From contig NZ_JAPDDT010000001.1 of assembly GCF_025950235.1 (NCBI RefSeq), forward strand, positions 1,088,456 to 1,152,455: DNA of 64,000 nt, written 5' to 3'. A program made the translations under genes and the position numbers. A model generated the notes under the pieces. That model worked only from the letters and a program-made list of their open reading frames with translations, had not been told where the DNA came from and made no database searches. This DNA is from Luteolibacter arcticus (lineage in GTDB: Bacteria > Verrucomicrobiota > Verrucomicrobiia > Verrucomicrobiales > Akkermansiaceae). Positions 44,183-53,973 of this stretch are shown here, piece by piece (the stretch's first letter is position 1; each line of letters starts with the position of its first letter).

Positions 44183-47100
44183 TCAGTGGAAATCATGCGA
44201 GTCCGCCGCATGAACCGGCTCCGCACCCGGCAAAGGATAGACCTCATCCACATAGATCGTCCTCATCCCTCCTTCAGCAATCTGCACCCGCCCCGCCGCC
44301 ATCAGGAAGGGCTCGCTGACAATGGTCAGCCGCAGGCGCTGGAAGTTCTCTTTTTTAACGAACAGATTCGAAATCCCGGTCTCATCTTCCAAGGAGATGA
44401 AGCAATGCCCCTTCGCAGTACTAGGACGCTGGCGGCAGATCACCAGCCCCCCTACCCTCGCCGGCAGGCCATGAGGCAGGTTCTGGAGTTCCTGCGCATT
44501 CACCAGCTTGAGCTCCGGATGACTCCGCCGCCAGAGCTTCATCGGATGCGGTCCGGTGGAAGCACCTTGAATCGCGAGGTCCGAAGCCAAACGCTCCGGC
44601 AGACTCATGGCAGCCAGCACCTCGCCCTCCTCCTCTTCCGTCTCGCGCTCGCTCGCATCAAACAAATCGCCGTAAAGCGGCAGCTCGACCTGCCACATCG
44701 CCTTACGCCGATGCCCAACCTTGGGCAGATCGTTCAAAGCCCCCGACTTCGCGAGAATCCGCCGTTCCTTGGCATTCGGCGCCACGCGATAAAGGAAATC
44801 TTCCAGCGAATCGAAGGGCACTCCTTCCCTCTCCCGCAAGATTCTCTCCTGAGTCTCCTTCGAAACCCCGCGCAAGCGATGCAGCCCCAGCCGGAGGGTT
44901 TCCTTGTCCACCACCCCGGTGATCACGAGGCTATGGAGGCACGAAACCGGCAGGACATGGATCCCGTGATGCTTCGCATCTTGGATGAGTGAGTGCGCCG
45001 AGTAGAAGCCCATCGGCTGGTTGTTCAGCAGGCCGGCGTAAAAGGCGGCGGGTTCGTGCACCTTGAACCAGCAGGACCAGTAGGCGATCGAGGCGAAGGA
45101 CAGCGCGTGACTCTCGGGGAAGCCGTAGAGGGAGAAATTCCCGACGGCATCCACCACCTTGTCCTGCACTTCCTTGGAAACACCCCGCTCTACCATTCGT
45201 TCGCGGAGCTTGTCCGTGACCTCGATCATCCGCTTGTTAGAGCGGTTGAAGGACATCGCCTTTCGCAGTTGAGCCGCTTCATTCCCGGTGAATCCCGCGA
45301 TGATCTCGGCCATCTTCAGCACTTGTTCCTGAAACAGAGGCACACCCAAGGTTCGCTCCAAAACAGGCTCAAATTTAGGATGGATCCAGTCCGCTTTCTC
45401 GACCCCCTTTCGCCTCCTCAGATAAGGATGCAGCAACCCGCCCACGATCGGGCCCGGCCTGACGATCGCGACTTGGATAGCCACCTCATAAAATTTGGTC
45501 GGCTGTAGAATTGAGAGGGTGGCCATCTGGGCTCGCGACTCGACTTGGAAAGTCCCCACGGTATCGGACCTCTGCATCAGGTCGTAGACCTTCTTGTCTT
45601 CGAGGTCGATGCGAGCCAGCTCGAACTCCGGCTCCGTCCTGCGGCGAATCTCGATCATGTTCTCCATCGCTGCCAACATCCCGAGCCCTAACAGATCGAT
45701 CTTCACCAGGCCAAGATCCTCGCAATCGTCCTTGTCCCATTGCACGATGGTGCGGCCCGGCATGCTCGCCGGCTGGATCGGCACGACTTCATCGAGCCCT
45801 TGGTTGCAGATTACGATGCCCCCTGAGTGCTGGCCCAGATGCCGCGGCAAGCCCAGCACGGCATGATAGAGCTTTTCCAAAGCCACCAGCCGCGGATGAG
45901 AGGGAGGCAACAGATTGGCCATCTGTGACTCAAAAACTTCCTGCCTCTCCGCTTCGATCTCTTCCGGGGTCGGCGGAGCCTCCGTGTCCGACCGTTTCCA
46001 GTGATAGGGCGTGCTGCCCAAGGAGGAGAATCGATCCGCAATCGATGGAGGAAAGCCTAGCACCTTCGACATCTCGCGGAAGGCCGACTTCCCTCGATAG
46101 GTGATGACGTTCGCCGTCATGGCGGCACCGCGGGCACCATACTTTTTGAAGACGTATTGGATCACCTTCTCGCGCTGGTCGCCCGAGGGAAAATCGATGT
46201 CGATGTCCGGCCACGACTTGTATTCGTTCTTGCTCGGTCCTTCCGAAAGAAAGCGCTCGAAGACGAGCTTCTGCGCCACCGCATCAATGCTGGTGATGCC
46301 GAGGACATAGCAGACCACCGAATTCGCCGCGGAACCCCGCCCTTGGCAGAGGATGCCTTGGTCACGGGCATATTTCACGATGTCTTGGACAATGAGGAAG
46401 TAGCCGGAGAGCTCCAAGCGACCGATCAACGCGAGCTCCTTGTTAATCTGGGCTTGAATCTCCGGCGTGACCTTCTTGTAACGCCACCTCGCACCGGTCT
46501 CGCACTTCTCCCGCAAGCACTGGGTTTGTTCATCCAAGCCCATGAGCCGGCCGGTCTCGTCCTCGTGGCAGGGGAATTCGTAACCCAGCTTTTCCAGCGT
46601 GAAATCGATCCGGTCCGAGAGTTCCTGTGTGTTCTCCAGGGCTTCCGGCAGATCGGCGAAGAGCTGCGCCATCCGCGGCGGTGATTTCAGGTGGCGCTCT
46701 CCATTCGGCTCTAACAATCTCCCCGCAGCATCCAGCGACGTATGATGGCGCAGGCAAGTAAACGCGTCCGCCAGCAAGCGATTCTCTCGCATGGCGTACA
46801 GCGGTGCATTGCTGGCCAGCAGTGGCAGGCGCAGGTGCCGGGCGAGATCGATGAGCGAGCGATTGAGCCTCGCATCGTCGCGCAATCCATGGCGGAGGAT
46901 CTCCACATATACATTGCCGTGGCCAAAGGTGTGGATGAGGCCACGCGCCGCATGCAGGGCTGCGTCCCGGTCGTCGCGAAGGAGGTGGCGAATAACCGGG
47001 CCTTCTCGATCGCCGGTCAGGGCGATCAGGTCGCCGCAATTCATCTCAGCGTGGGCGACGATCTTATCCAAGCGCCGGTTAGTGAGATGCCGCGAGAGAA

Positions 47101-47368
47101 TGCGGTAGCCTTTCCGGGTGGCGCAGATCACCGGCACATGCGCGCCATCGATTTCCAACGTAGCCCCGGTGATGGCGCGGATGCCCCGCTTGCACGCTTC
47201 ATGATAAGCGCGGGCGGAGCCGTAGAAGCCCTCGTGATCCGTGACGGCGATGGTGGTGAGCCCGACCTGCCCCGCCCGCTCCATGAGGATCTCAGGATCG
47301 CTCGCACCGCGTAGGAAAGAGAAGGCCGAGCGGGCGTGGAACTCGTGGAATGGATGGCGGGCCTTCAT
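44183..47368 (-). CDS. dnaE2: Error-prone DNA polymerase III alpha-type subunit (DnaE2/ImuC)
   Basis: A 1061-residue translesion polymerase. The start is ATG 47368 (MKARHPFHEFHARSAFSFLR), overlapping the imuB stop (ATGA); the frame is open further upstream, but that is antisense to imuB. The PHP domain has SAFSFLRGASDPEILMERAG and IAVTDHEGFYG. The polymerase active site includes YKSWPDIDIDFPSGDQREKV, with the catalytic Asp residues, and GRGSAANSVVCYVLGI. Later come GLPRHLGQHSGGIVIC and an OB-fold. No epsilon or beta-clamp partner genes lie nearby. Third gene of the SOS mutasome operon. Confidence 0.95.
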   Translation of the reverse strand: MKARHPFHEFHARSAFSFLRGASDPEILMERAGQVGLTTIAVTDHEGFYGSARAYHEACKRGIRAITGATLEIDGAHVPVICATRKGYRILSRHLTNRRLDKIVAHAEMNCGDLIALTGDREGPVIRHLLRDDRDAALHAARGLIHTFGHGNVYVEILRHGLRDDARLNRSLIDLARHLRLPLLASNAPLYAMRENRLLADAFTCLRHHTSLDAAGRLLEPNGERHLKSPPRMAQLFADLPEALENTQELSDRIDFTLEKLGYEFPCHEDETGRLMGLDEQTQCLREKCETGARWRYKKVTPEIQAQINKELALIGRLELSGYFLIVQDIVKYARDQGILCQGRGSAANSVVCYVLGITSIDAVAQKLVFERFLSEGPSKNEYKSWPDIDIDFPSGDQREKVIQYVFKKYGARGAAMTANVITYRGKSAFREMSKVLGFPPSIADRFSSLGSTPYHWKRSDTEAPPTPEEIEAERQEVFESQMANLLPPSHPRLVALEKLYHAVLGLPRHLGQHSGGIVICNQGLDEVVPIQPASMPGRTIVQWDKDDCEDLGLVKIDLLGLGMLAAMENMIEIRRRTEPEFELARIDLEDKKVYDLMQRSDTVGTFQVESRAQMATLSILQPTKFYEVAIQVAIVRPGPIVGGLLHPYLRRRKGVEKADWIHPKFEPVLERTLGVPLFQEQVLKMAEIIAGFTGNEAAQLRKAMSFNRSNKRMIEVTDKLRERMVERGVSKEVQDKVVDAVGNFSLYGFPESHALSFASIAYWSCWFKVHEPAAFYAGLLNNQPMGFYSAHSLIQDAKHHGIHVLPVSCLHSLVITGVVDKETLRLGLHRLRGVSKETQERILREREGVPFDSLEDFLYRVAPNAKERRILAKSGALNDLPKVGHRRKAMWQVELPLYGDLFDASERETEEEEGEVLAAMSLPERLASDLAIQGASTGPHPMKLWRRSHPELKLVNAQELQNLPHGLPARVGGLVICRQRPSTAKGHCFISLEDETGISNLFVKKENFQRLRLTIVSEPFLMAAGRVQIAEGGMRTIYVDEVYPLPGAEPVHAADSHDFH

Positions 47369-48849
47369 TGGTAAAACCCATCGATCAACCACAAATCCGG
47401 CGGCGTGAAGGCAAGGCGCACGAGTTGGTCGCCGGCCAGCCGGACGTCCCACTCGATCCTTTGCCAGGTGGACTGCGGATCCCACCAGTGACCGGAGTGA
47501 CGGAAAGGCCCGCGGACCTCCATGACCTGTCCCTTGTAAGGCCCGGTGAGCAACGCCAAGGGACGCGGCTGGCGCGGATCGGCATCGGCCGCCACCATCA
47601 CCGGCGCGGCCGGACGGAGACGACGCAGGGGCAAGGAATTCGCAGGCTGGCATCCACCTGACGAAGAGGCTGTGTTTCCCTCCGCCGGAAGCAGCCGAAA
47701 ATCGTCCGGCCGATGACTTGCCGGCGGCACCGGAATGCCCACCTTGCCGGGACCTAACAAGGCCTCCAGTTGCGCCAGGGTATCGGACCAGCGCTCCGGC
47801 TGCGGAAGCTGGCGGATGAACCAATCGCGCTGCGCCGCCGTGGGCAGCGTGGTTTCCACATCCAAGGTCAACCCCGTCATGTTGCCGCCGGTTTTCAGCG
47901 AATCTAACAGGACCTGGATCAGCCTGAGCAACTCCCCCTCCTCCACCCGCGGCTCGGGCAGGCGGATCTCCCGGTGCACGGCAGCGCCGCGCTCCAGATG
48001 GAAGACGATCTTCAAGGTCTTCACCGCCACATGACGGGCTGCCAGCCGGGCGGAAAGCGCGTGCAGCAAGCGCTTGAAGGCAAACACCAGCGGCTCGGTG
48101 GAGGTCACCGGTTCCTCGAAATCCATGGTCTGCTCCAGGCTCTCCGGCGGACGATGGAGGCGCAGCAGCCGGCAGGTTTTGCCATGCAGTAGATCGTGCC
48201 AGCCACCGGCTTGCGGACCGAGCCGCGCGGTCAATTGCTGGCGTGGCAAATTCATGAAATCGCCCAGCGTCGCGAGCCCCCAATCATTCAGCAGCGACAG
48301 GAAGGTGCCACCCTCGGGCAGGTAACCCAGCAGCCCCAAGGGCAACCGCCCCATCTCCCGTGGAGTGACCGTGCGACCGTGACAACTCTCATGCCGCACC
48401 GCGAGCCGCGCCAGGTCCGGCGTGGCGGCACGCGCATGAGCCGGCCAGACATCCGCCACTTCCAGCTCCCCCAGCCGCGCCGCGTGCCGTGAGGAAGTCC
48501 GCGACAAGTCTAACAAGAGCGTGTCCTTTCCCGCGATCTCGAGATCGGGCGTGATGCCTTCTGCCGCCGCGATCATCTGCCGCAGTAGCTCCGCCTCACC
48601 CGCGGGATCCGGCGTCAGCACCTTCAGATCGGGACAGCGGACCAGGGCGCGATTGAGCGGCCATCCGGGCGCGACGCCCGCACTGCGGGCGATCTCGTTC
48701 ACGGCCTGCAGGCACAGCTTGATCTTCTCCAGCACCGCCTCCGGATCGACATCCGCTTCCAGTACCGCACAAGGCTTGCCCCGTGCGTCGGGGCAAGCGC
48801 GCAAGGCTGCCATCACGGTCAGATCCGGGAGATGGAGGGCGGCGAACAT
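47365..48849 (-). CDS. imuB: ImuB, catalytically inactive Y-family polymerase-like protein
   Basis: A 494-residue mutasome scaffold linking DnaE2 to the beta clamp. It has a Y-family fold but lacks the catalytic carboxylates: the N terminus reads LHLPDLTVMAALR where active polymerases have an Asp-x-Asp, and the SIDE motif is replaced by GKDTLLLDLSRTSS. Helix-hairpin-helix-like segment GDFMNLPRQQLTARLG. The C-terminal part (RQPRPLALLTGPYKGQVMEV and later WWDPQSTWQRIEWDV) is the typical ImuB tail. Ten bases after imuA and overlapping dnaE2. Confidence 0.93.
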   Translation of the reverse strand: MFAALHLPDLTVMAALRACPDARGKPCAVLEADVDPEAVLEKIKLCLQAVNEIARSAGVAPGWPLNRALVRCPDLKVLTPDPAGEAELLRQMIAAAEGITPDLEIAGKDTLLLDLSRTSSRHAARLGELEVADVWPAHARAATPDLARLAVRHESCHGRTVTPREMGRLPLGLLGYLPEGGTFLSLLNDWGLATLGDFMNLPRQQLTARLGPQAGGWHDLLHGKTCRLLRLHRPPESLEQTMDFEEPVTSTEPLVFAFKRLLHALSARLAARHVAVKTLKIVFHLERGAAVHREIRLPEPRVEEGELLRLIQVLLDSLKTGGNMTGLTLDVETTLPTAAQRDWFIRQLPQPERWSDTLAQLEALLGPGKVGIPVPPASHRPDDFRLLPAEGNTASSSGGCQPANSLPLRRLRPAAPVMVAADADPRQPRPLALLTGPYKGQVMEVRGPFRHSGHWWDPQSTWQRIEWDVRLAGDQLVRLAFTPPDLWLIDGFYQ

Positions 48850-48859
48850 GGCGCTTCTA

Positions 48860-49483
48860 TCAATTCACCCGCTTCATCCGCTCCGGAATCGCCTTCAACC
48901 GCGCGACGAGTTCGCGACGCGGGACTTCGAAATCCTCAAGACCCAGCCGGGCGTTCAAGGCGACCCGCACCGCGGCGCAGGGCACCTGGGCCACCGGCGA
49001 CATGACTACCAGCCGGCAATGGCCGCTGCCCGCCGCCGTTTTCAGCCGCCACCACGCCGAGGCCGGGATGCCACTCAATTCCCGGCGGCTGATGCCACAG
49101 GTATCCAGCAGGATGAAAGGGATGTTCGCGTCCCGCACCAGCAGGTCGGTGGCCTTCAGCATTTCCATCGCGGTGCCGCAGCGGACCCACACCAGCCGCG
49201 AGCAGGCTTCGGGGGTGAAGGACGCCGGGTCGAAGTGATCGCCGCCGTCCACGAGGATGAAGTCCGGCAGCGGCGCGACTTCCCGCGGCTCTCCCAACAG
49301 CCCGGCCACCAGCAGGCTGAGGCCCGAGCCGATGACTTCCGAAATCGCGCCCGGCGGAAAAAACGCGGGATCGAAAGGCTGCTCCGGCACGGCTTCTTCG
49401 GCGGTGATCGACGGCGCGGCATGAGCCTGCGGGAATTTCTCCCGCAGTTGCTTGCGCAATTGCTCGATCACGGCGACAGCCAT
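48860..49483 (-). CDS. imuA: ImuA, RecA-like mutasome accessory protein
   Basis: A 207-residue SulA/RecA-like accessory protein starting MAVAVIEQLRKQLREKFPQA (ATG 49483). Features: FFPPGAISEVIGSGLSLLVAGLLG, LVDGGDHFDPASFTPEACSRLVWVRC and NIPFILLDTCGISRREL-SG, similar to ImuA proteins. A canonical Walker A loop is absent, as in much of the family. It is the first gene of imuA-imuB-dnaE2, with an SOS box 29 bases upstream of the start codon. Confidence 0.9.
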   Translation of the reverse strand: MAVAVIEQLRKQLREKFPQAHAAPSITAEEAVPEQPFDPAFFPPGAISEVIGSGLSLLVAGLLGEPREVAPLPDFILVDGGDHFDPASFTPEACSRLVWVRCGTAMEMLKATDLLVRDANIPFILLDTCGISRRELSGIPASAWWRLKTAAGSGHCRLVVMSPVAQVPCAAVRVALNARLGLEDFEVPRRELVARLKAIPERMKRVN

Positions 49484-49511
49484 GAGGACCAGCCTAAGGG
49501 GAATTTTTAAA

Positions 49512-49525
49512 TGTTCAACTGAACA
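49512..49525 (-). promoter_or_regulatory. LexA (SOS) box upstream of imuA
   Basis: TGTTC-AACT-GAACA matches the TGTTC-N4-GAACA motif described for verrucomicrobial LexA. It lies 29-42 bases upstream of the imuA start, overlapping the expected promoter. An AT-rich stretch just downstream on the minus strand (CATTTAAAAATT) could hold the -10. DNA damage would relieve LexA repression and induce the mutasome. Confidence 0.85.
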
Positions 49526-49620
49526 GTTTGTTTGAAATTTCCCGCCATGATCCCGGGATTGCGTTCCCAATGAACTTTCTCCCGAAACATCAAGGGAACC
49601 GTTGCGTATCCGGTGCGGTC

Positions 49621-51939
49621 ATGCGTCGCCTCACGTGCCATCTCCTGGTTGGGCTGACGGGCATTATGCCCGCTCAAGACGCGGCGCCGGGTGGTGAGGC
49701 GATCTACGCTGAACACTGCGCGTCCTGCCACGGCAAGCACGGCGAGGGAAACCCCGATGAAGTGGACGAGCCTCTCCACGGCGAGCGCTCGCTGGTTTCG
49801 CTGTCGCGCTACATTGACCGCAAGATGCCGGAGGACAAGCCGGAGCTGCTCAATGCCGAGGAGTCCCAGCGGGTGGCGGAGTTCATCTACGGCGCGTTTT
49901 ACTCGGCCGAGGCGCGGGCGAAAAACACACGGTCGCCGAAGGCCGCATTCGCCCGGCTGACCAACCGGCAGTTCCGCGAATCGGTCGCGGATTTGTTAGG
50001 CAGTTTCGGCCAAGCGACCCAGCCCGGCGAGGGCCGTGGCTTGAAGGCGCAGTACTTCGACTCCGATGGCATGAACAAGAAGGCCCGCAAGGCGCTCGAA
50101 CGCGAGGACCGCGAGCTGGCCTTCGACTTCGGCGAGGGGCCACCTGCCGAGGGCATGAAGGCGGACCAGTATTCGATCGCGTGGGACGGCTCGCTGCTCG
50201 CGCCCGCGACGGGCTGGTACGAGTTCAAGCTGGTCACGCCGAATGGCGCGCGGCTTTACCTCAATGGCGACCAGCAGGACGGCGACGGGAATTTCCGCGA
50301 CGACAGCGGCGCGAAACGCCAGCCAGCCCTGATCGACGCATGGGTCAGCTCCGGCGCGGAAGTCCGCGAGTTGAAGGCGCGGGTGTATTTGCTCGGCGGC
50401 CGCAGCTACCCCTTCCGGCTCGACTATTTCAAGTATCAGGACAAGCGCGGCCTCGTTCGCCTCGAGTGGAAGGCACCCCGCGGCGAGTGGGAAGTACTAC
50501 GCGCGCCGTACCTCTCGCCATCGCGCGCGGTGCGGGTCGCCGTGGTGAGCACGGATTTCCCTGCCGACGATGCCAGCGAGGGCTACGAACGCGGCACCGG
50601 CATCTCCAAGGACTGGCACGAGGCGACCACCACCGCGGCGATCGAGGTGGCGAATCAGGTGCTAAGCCGCCTGCCCTTCCTGAGCAGGGCGAAAGACGGC
50701 GATCCGGAGCGCCCGGCGAAATTGAAAGGCTTCATCGCCACTTTCGCAGAACGGGCCTTCCGCCGGCCGCTCAGCGATGAGATGCGGCAGCTTTACGTCG
50801 AGCGGCCCTTTGCCGAAGGCACCCCGCCGGAGCAGGCGGTGAAGCGGGCAGTGATCCTGATCCTGAAATCGCCGCGCTTTCTTTATCCGGAACTCAGCAA
50901 GGAGAAGGACGACTACACCGTGGCATCACGGCTGGCCCTAGGCACGTGGGATTCACTGCCTGACCAAGCGCTGTTAGACGCGGCGAAGTCCAGCCAGCTC
51001 CGCACGCCGGAGCAGGTGAAGGCACAGGCGCAGCGGATGATCGCCGACCCACGGGCAAAGGCGAAGGCGAACGAGTTCTTCCAGCGCTGGCTGAAGCTCG
51101 ATGCCGACGGCGACCTCCAGAAGGATCCGAAGGAATATCCCGGCTTCGACACGGCACTGGTCGCTGACTTGCGGCGCTCGCTGGAGCTATTCGTCGAGCA
51201 GACGGTGTGGAATGAGAAGTCCGACTACCGCGAACTGATCCAGGCGGATCACCTGCTTTTCAACGAGCGCCTGGCGAACTTCTACGGCGTGCCCGTGCCG
51301 GAGGGTGGCGGCTTCCAGTCGGTGAAGTTCGATCCCGCGCAGCGCGCCGGCGTGCTCACCCATCCCTACCTGCTCGCCCGGCTCGCGCATCCCGACAGCA
51401 CCTCGCCGATCCACCGCGGCGTCTTCGTCACGCGGAATGTATTGGGCGGCATCCTCAAGCCACCGCCGGAAGCGATCGCCTTCGAGAACCACAAGTTCGA
51501 TGCGAAGATGACGATGCGCGAGAAGGTCGCCGAGATGACGCGCAACGCGAACTGCATGACCTGCCACGAGACGATCAATCCGCTTGGCTTCACGCTGGAG
51601 AACTTCGATGCCGTGGGACGCTACCGCACGACCGAGGGCGAGCGCCCGATCGATCCCGAAGCCGACTACCACACGCTGGAAGGCGAGACGCTGCGGCTCC
51701 GCGGCCCGCGAGATCTGGCGAACCACGCGGTGGAATCGGCCGGTGCCCGCCGCGGCTTCATCCGCCAGCTTTTCCAATACGAGCTCAAGCAGAACCCCGC
51801 CGTGTATGGCCATGACACGGTGACCAAGCTCGATACCGCTTTCACCGCCTCCGGCCATCACGTCCGCCAACTCCTCGTCGAAATCAACGCCCTGGCCGCG
51901 CGCCACGGCATCGCCAGCCCCGACCAAGCCAGCCGATGA
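49621..51939 (+). CDS. Multi-domain c-type cytochrome (DUF1587/DUF1592/DUF1588/DUF1585) with PA14-like domain
   Basis: A 772-residue exported protein starting MRRLTCHLLVGLTGIMPAQD (ATG 49621; the earlier in-frame ATGs precede the signal peptide). Heme c site 1 is CASCH (Cys33, Cys36, His37). Next come a DUF1587-like segment (AFARLTNRQFRESVADLLG), a PA14-like sugar-binding insert (about 140-290, GLKAQYFDSDG, GWYEFKLVTPNGARLYLNG), DUF1592, and DUF1588 (ERLANFYGVPVPEG and later HPYLLARLAHPDSTSPIHRG). A second CxxCH (CMTCH) lies in NCMTCHETINPLGFTLENFD, and DUF1585 ends the chain. It is transcribed with a DUF1552 partner. Confidence 0.9.
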   Translation: MRRLTCHLLVGLTGIMPAQDAAPGGEAIYAEHCASCHGKHGEGNPDEVDEPLHGERSLVSLSRYIDRKMPEDKPELLNAEESQRVAEFIYGAFYSAEARAKNTRSPKAAFARLTNRQFRESVADLLGSFGQATQPGEGRGLKAQYFDSDGMNKKARKALEREDRELAFDFGEGPPAEGMKADQYSIAWDGSLLAPATGWYEFKLVTPNGARLYLNGDQQDGDGNFRDDSGAKRQPALIDAWVSSGAEVRELKARVYLLGGRSYPFRLDYFKYQDKRGLVRLEWKAPRGEWEVLRAPYLSPSRAVRVAVVSTDFPADDASEGYERGTGISKDWHEATTTAAIEVANQVLSRLPFLSRAKDGDPERPAKLKGFIATFAERAFRRPLSDEMRQLYVERPFAEGTPPEQAVKRAVILILKSPRFLYPELSKEKDDYTVASRLALGTWDSLPDQALLDAAKSSQLRTPEQVKAQAQRMIADPRAKAKANEFFQRWLKLDADGDLQKDPKEYPGFDTALVADLRRSLELFVEQTVWNEKSDYRELIQADHLLFNERLANFYGVPVPEGGGFQSVKFDPAQRAGVLTHPYLLARLAHPDSTSPIHRGVFVTRNVLGGILKPPPEAIAFENHKFDAKMTMREKVAEMTRNANCMTCHETINPLGFTLENFDAVGRYRTTEGERPIDPEADYHTLEGETLRLRGPRDLANHAVESAGARRGFIRQLFQYELKQNPAVYGHDTVTKLDTAFTASGHHVRQLLVEINALAARHGIASPDQASR

Positions 51940-53249
51940 ACACGACCACCCGCCGCCATTTCCTCCGCCAGCTCGGCCTGTCCGCAGCGGCCCTGCCCTT
52001 CCTCCCAGCCCTGCCATCGCTCGCACAGAACGCACCCGGCGCGAAGATGCAGCGCATCATCTTCCTGTTCACGCCAAATGGCACGATCCCCCCGGAATTC
52101 TGGCCGGATCAGACGGGGCCGGACTTCCAGCTCAAGCGCATCCTCGCGCCGCTGGAGTCCTTCAAGAAGCGGCTGATGACCTTGAAGGGCGTGCACAACA
52201 AGGTCCGCGGCGATGGCGATGGTCACATGCGCGGGATCAGTTGCCTGCTGACCGCCGACGAACTCTTGCCCGGCAATATCCAAGGCGGCAGCGACAAGCC
52301 CGCCGGCTGGGCGCGGAACATCTCCATCGACCAGGAGATCCGGAACTTCCTCCAAGCACGGCCCGAAACGGCCACGCGATTCGGCTCGCTCGAGCTCGGC
52401 GTCGCGGTTCCTAACAGAGCCGACCCATGGACGCGCGAATCCTACGCCGGCCCGAACCAGCCGCTGGCGCCTAACAGCGATCCCTACGCGCTCTTCGAAA
52501 AGCTCTACGGCAGCACGAAGGACCGCGAGAATCTCGGCAGCGTGCTCGATGAAGTCCGCGACGACCTGCGCACCATCGCCGCTCACGTCGACAAGGAGGA
52601 AAAGGACCTGTTAGACCAGCACGCCACTTTCGTCCGAGACATGGAGAAGGACCTGAAAAGCAGCGGCACCCAGACCCTGATGTTCCCCCCGCCCGCCCTT
52701 GAGGCCGGCGTGGCTCTCGACAACGACGGCATCCCGAAGATCAGCACCATGCAGGCAGACTTGCTGGTGAATGCCTTCGCCAACGGCATGGCCCGCGTCG
52801 CCACGCTGCAATACACCAACAGCGTCGGCCAGGCACGCATGCGCTGGCTGGACATCCACGAGGACCACCACCACCTCTCCCACGAGCCGGACAACAACGC
52901 CGACGCGCAGGAGAAGCTGGTGAAGATCAACATCTGGCTGTGCGAGCAAATCGCCTACCTGACCAAGAAGCTCGACAGCATCCCCGAGCCCGGCGGCCAA
53001 GGCACCATGCTCGACCACACCACCATCGTCTGGACCAACGAACTCGGCAAAGGCAACAGCCACTCCTTGGACAACATCCCCTTCGTCCTCGTGGGCGGCG
53101 GGCTCGGCTTCAAGACCGGCCAGGCGATGCAATTCGACAACGTCACCCACAACCGCCTCTGGCTGTCCATCGCCCATGCCTTCGGCCATCACATCCCGGT
53201 CTTCGGCCAGCAGCAGTTCTGCGACGGCGGGCCGTTGGGGTTGTCGTGA
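51936..53249 (+). CDS. DUF1552 family protein with Tat signal
   Basis: A 437-residue exported protein overlapping the cytochrome gene by four bases (ATGA). The twin-arginine signal TTRRHFLRQLGLSAAALPFLP points to export in folded form. Family signatures: IIFLFTPNGTIPPEFWPD, LMTLKGVHNKVRGDGDGHMRG, QTLMFPPPALEAGV, DIHEDHHHLSHEPDNNADAQ and HTTIVWTNELGKGNSHSLDN. The conserved cytochrome (DUF1592/1588)-DUF1552 pair is abundant in Planctomycetes and Verrucomicrobia; function is unproven. Confidence 0.92.
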   Translation: MNTTTRRHFLRQLGLSAAALPFLPALPSLAQNAPGAKMQRIIFLFTPNGTIPPEFWPDQTGPDFQLKRILAPLESFKKRLMTLKGVHNKVRGDGDGHMRGISCLLTADELLPGNIQGGSDKPAGWARNISIDQEIRNFLQARPETATRFGSLELGVAVPNRADPWTRESYAGPNQPLAPNSDPYALFEKLYGSTKDRENLGSVLDEVRDDLRTIAAHVDKEEKDLLDQHATFVRDMEKDLKSSGTQTLMFPPPALEAGVALDNDGIPKISTMQADLLVNAFANGMARVATLQYTNSVGQARMRWLDIHEDHHHLSHEPDNNADAQEKLVKINIWLCEQIAYLTKKLDSIPEPGGQGTMLDHTTIVWTNELGKGNSHSLDNIPFVLVGGGLGFKTGQAMQFDNVTHNRLWLSIAHAFGHHIPVFGQQQFCDGGPLGLS

Positions 53250-53354
53250 GTTCGGCTTCAGCTCATTACGGTCCCGGCTTTCCATCGCGTTCCGCCCCCT
53301 TCCACTTGCGCGTCCGGTCTCGCCTCCGCACGCGGGGCTCCAGCATCGCATCCC

Positions 53355-53448
53355 GATCCCGGAGGGATCAAAGCCAGTAGCCGGTGGTTGCAAACCACCG
53401 GTTCTGGTCGTCAGGCGAATTGGATCCCGGATGGGATTCCAGCCGGGC
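53355..53448. repeat. Left REP-like repeat block flanking the decayed transposase
   Basis: Outer arm 53355-53384 (GATCCCGGAGGGATCAAAGC...) and inner arm 53423-53448 (GATCCCGGATGGGATTCCAG...) are each present in inverted orientation on the other side of the transposase gene: 29 of 30 and 23 of 26 matching bases. Between them is a hairpin CCGGTGGTT-GCA-AACCACCGG (53381-53401) with a perfect 9-bp stem. Confidence 0.85.
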
Positions 53449-53506
53449 ATGAAGCATGAGCGACTCCGAGCTACCCACGATGATCCGCAGATGTTAGACG
53501 GGCCCC

Positions 53507-53953
53507 ATGCCCTCCACTCATACCTGCCTTCTCTACCATCTGATCTTCGCCACCAAAGGTCGCACCCCGCTCATCACCGGGGACTTCGGGGAAGACCTCC
53601 ACGAATACCTCGGCGGCACAGTCCGGGGCTTGAAAGCGGTTCCCTTGGGCGTCGGCGGCGTGGCCGATCACGTTCACTTGCTGGTGTCGCTCAACGCCAC
53701 GCATTGCCTCGCCGACCTCATGCGGGAGTTGAAGAAGAACTCATAGGTTTGGATCGCAGAGCGTTCAAAGAACAGGACATTCAAATGGCAGGAAGGCTAT
53801 GCAGCTTTCACCGTCAGCGCCTCTTCCAGGGATAGCGTGCGGGATTACATCGCCCGGCAAGAAGAGCATCACCGCAAGAAAACGTCGCGGGAGGAATTGG
53901 CGGAAATTCTCAAAAAATGCGGCGTGCCGTATGACGAGAGTTATTTCGAATGA
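53507..53953 (+). pseudogene. REP-associated tyrosine transposase (IS200-like), amber-interrupted
   Basis: A Y1 (HUH) transposase of the RAYT/IS200 type with all expected landmarks: TCLLYHLIFATKGRTPLI, the HUH pair in VADHVHLLVSL, LMRELKKNS, then after the stop VWIAERSKNRTFKWQEGYAA and the catalytic-Tyr helix DYIARQEEHHRKKTSREELA, ending CGVPYDESYFE. An in-frame TAG at 53744-53746 splits it into 79 and 68 residues; no frameshift is needed to read across. A single base change (TCG to TAG) would explain it. It was probably once responsible for the surrounding inverted REP-like repeats. Confidence 0.88.
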
Positions 53954-53973
53954 GGAAGCGGAACGTGCAACCT

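Noticed and set aside
47369..48283. N-terminal extension of DnaE2 in the same frame
   Set aside because: It overlaps the whole imuB C-terminal half; the PHP domain starts at the ATG at 47368, so the extension is not coding.
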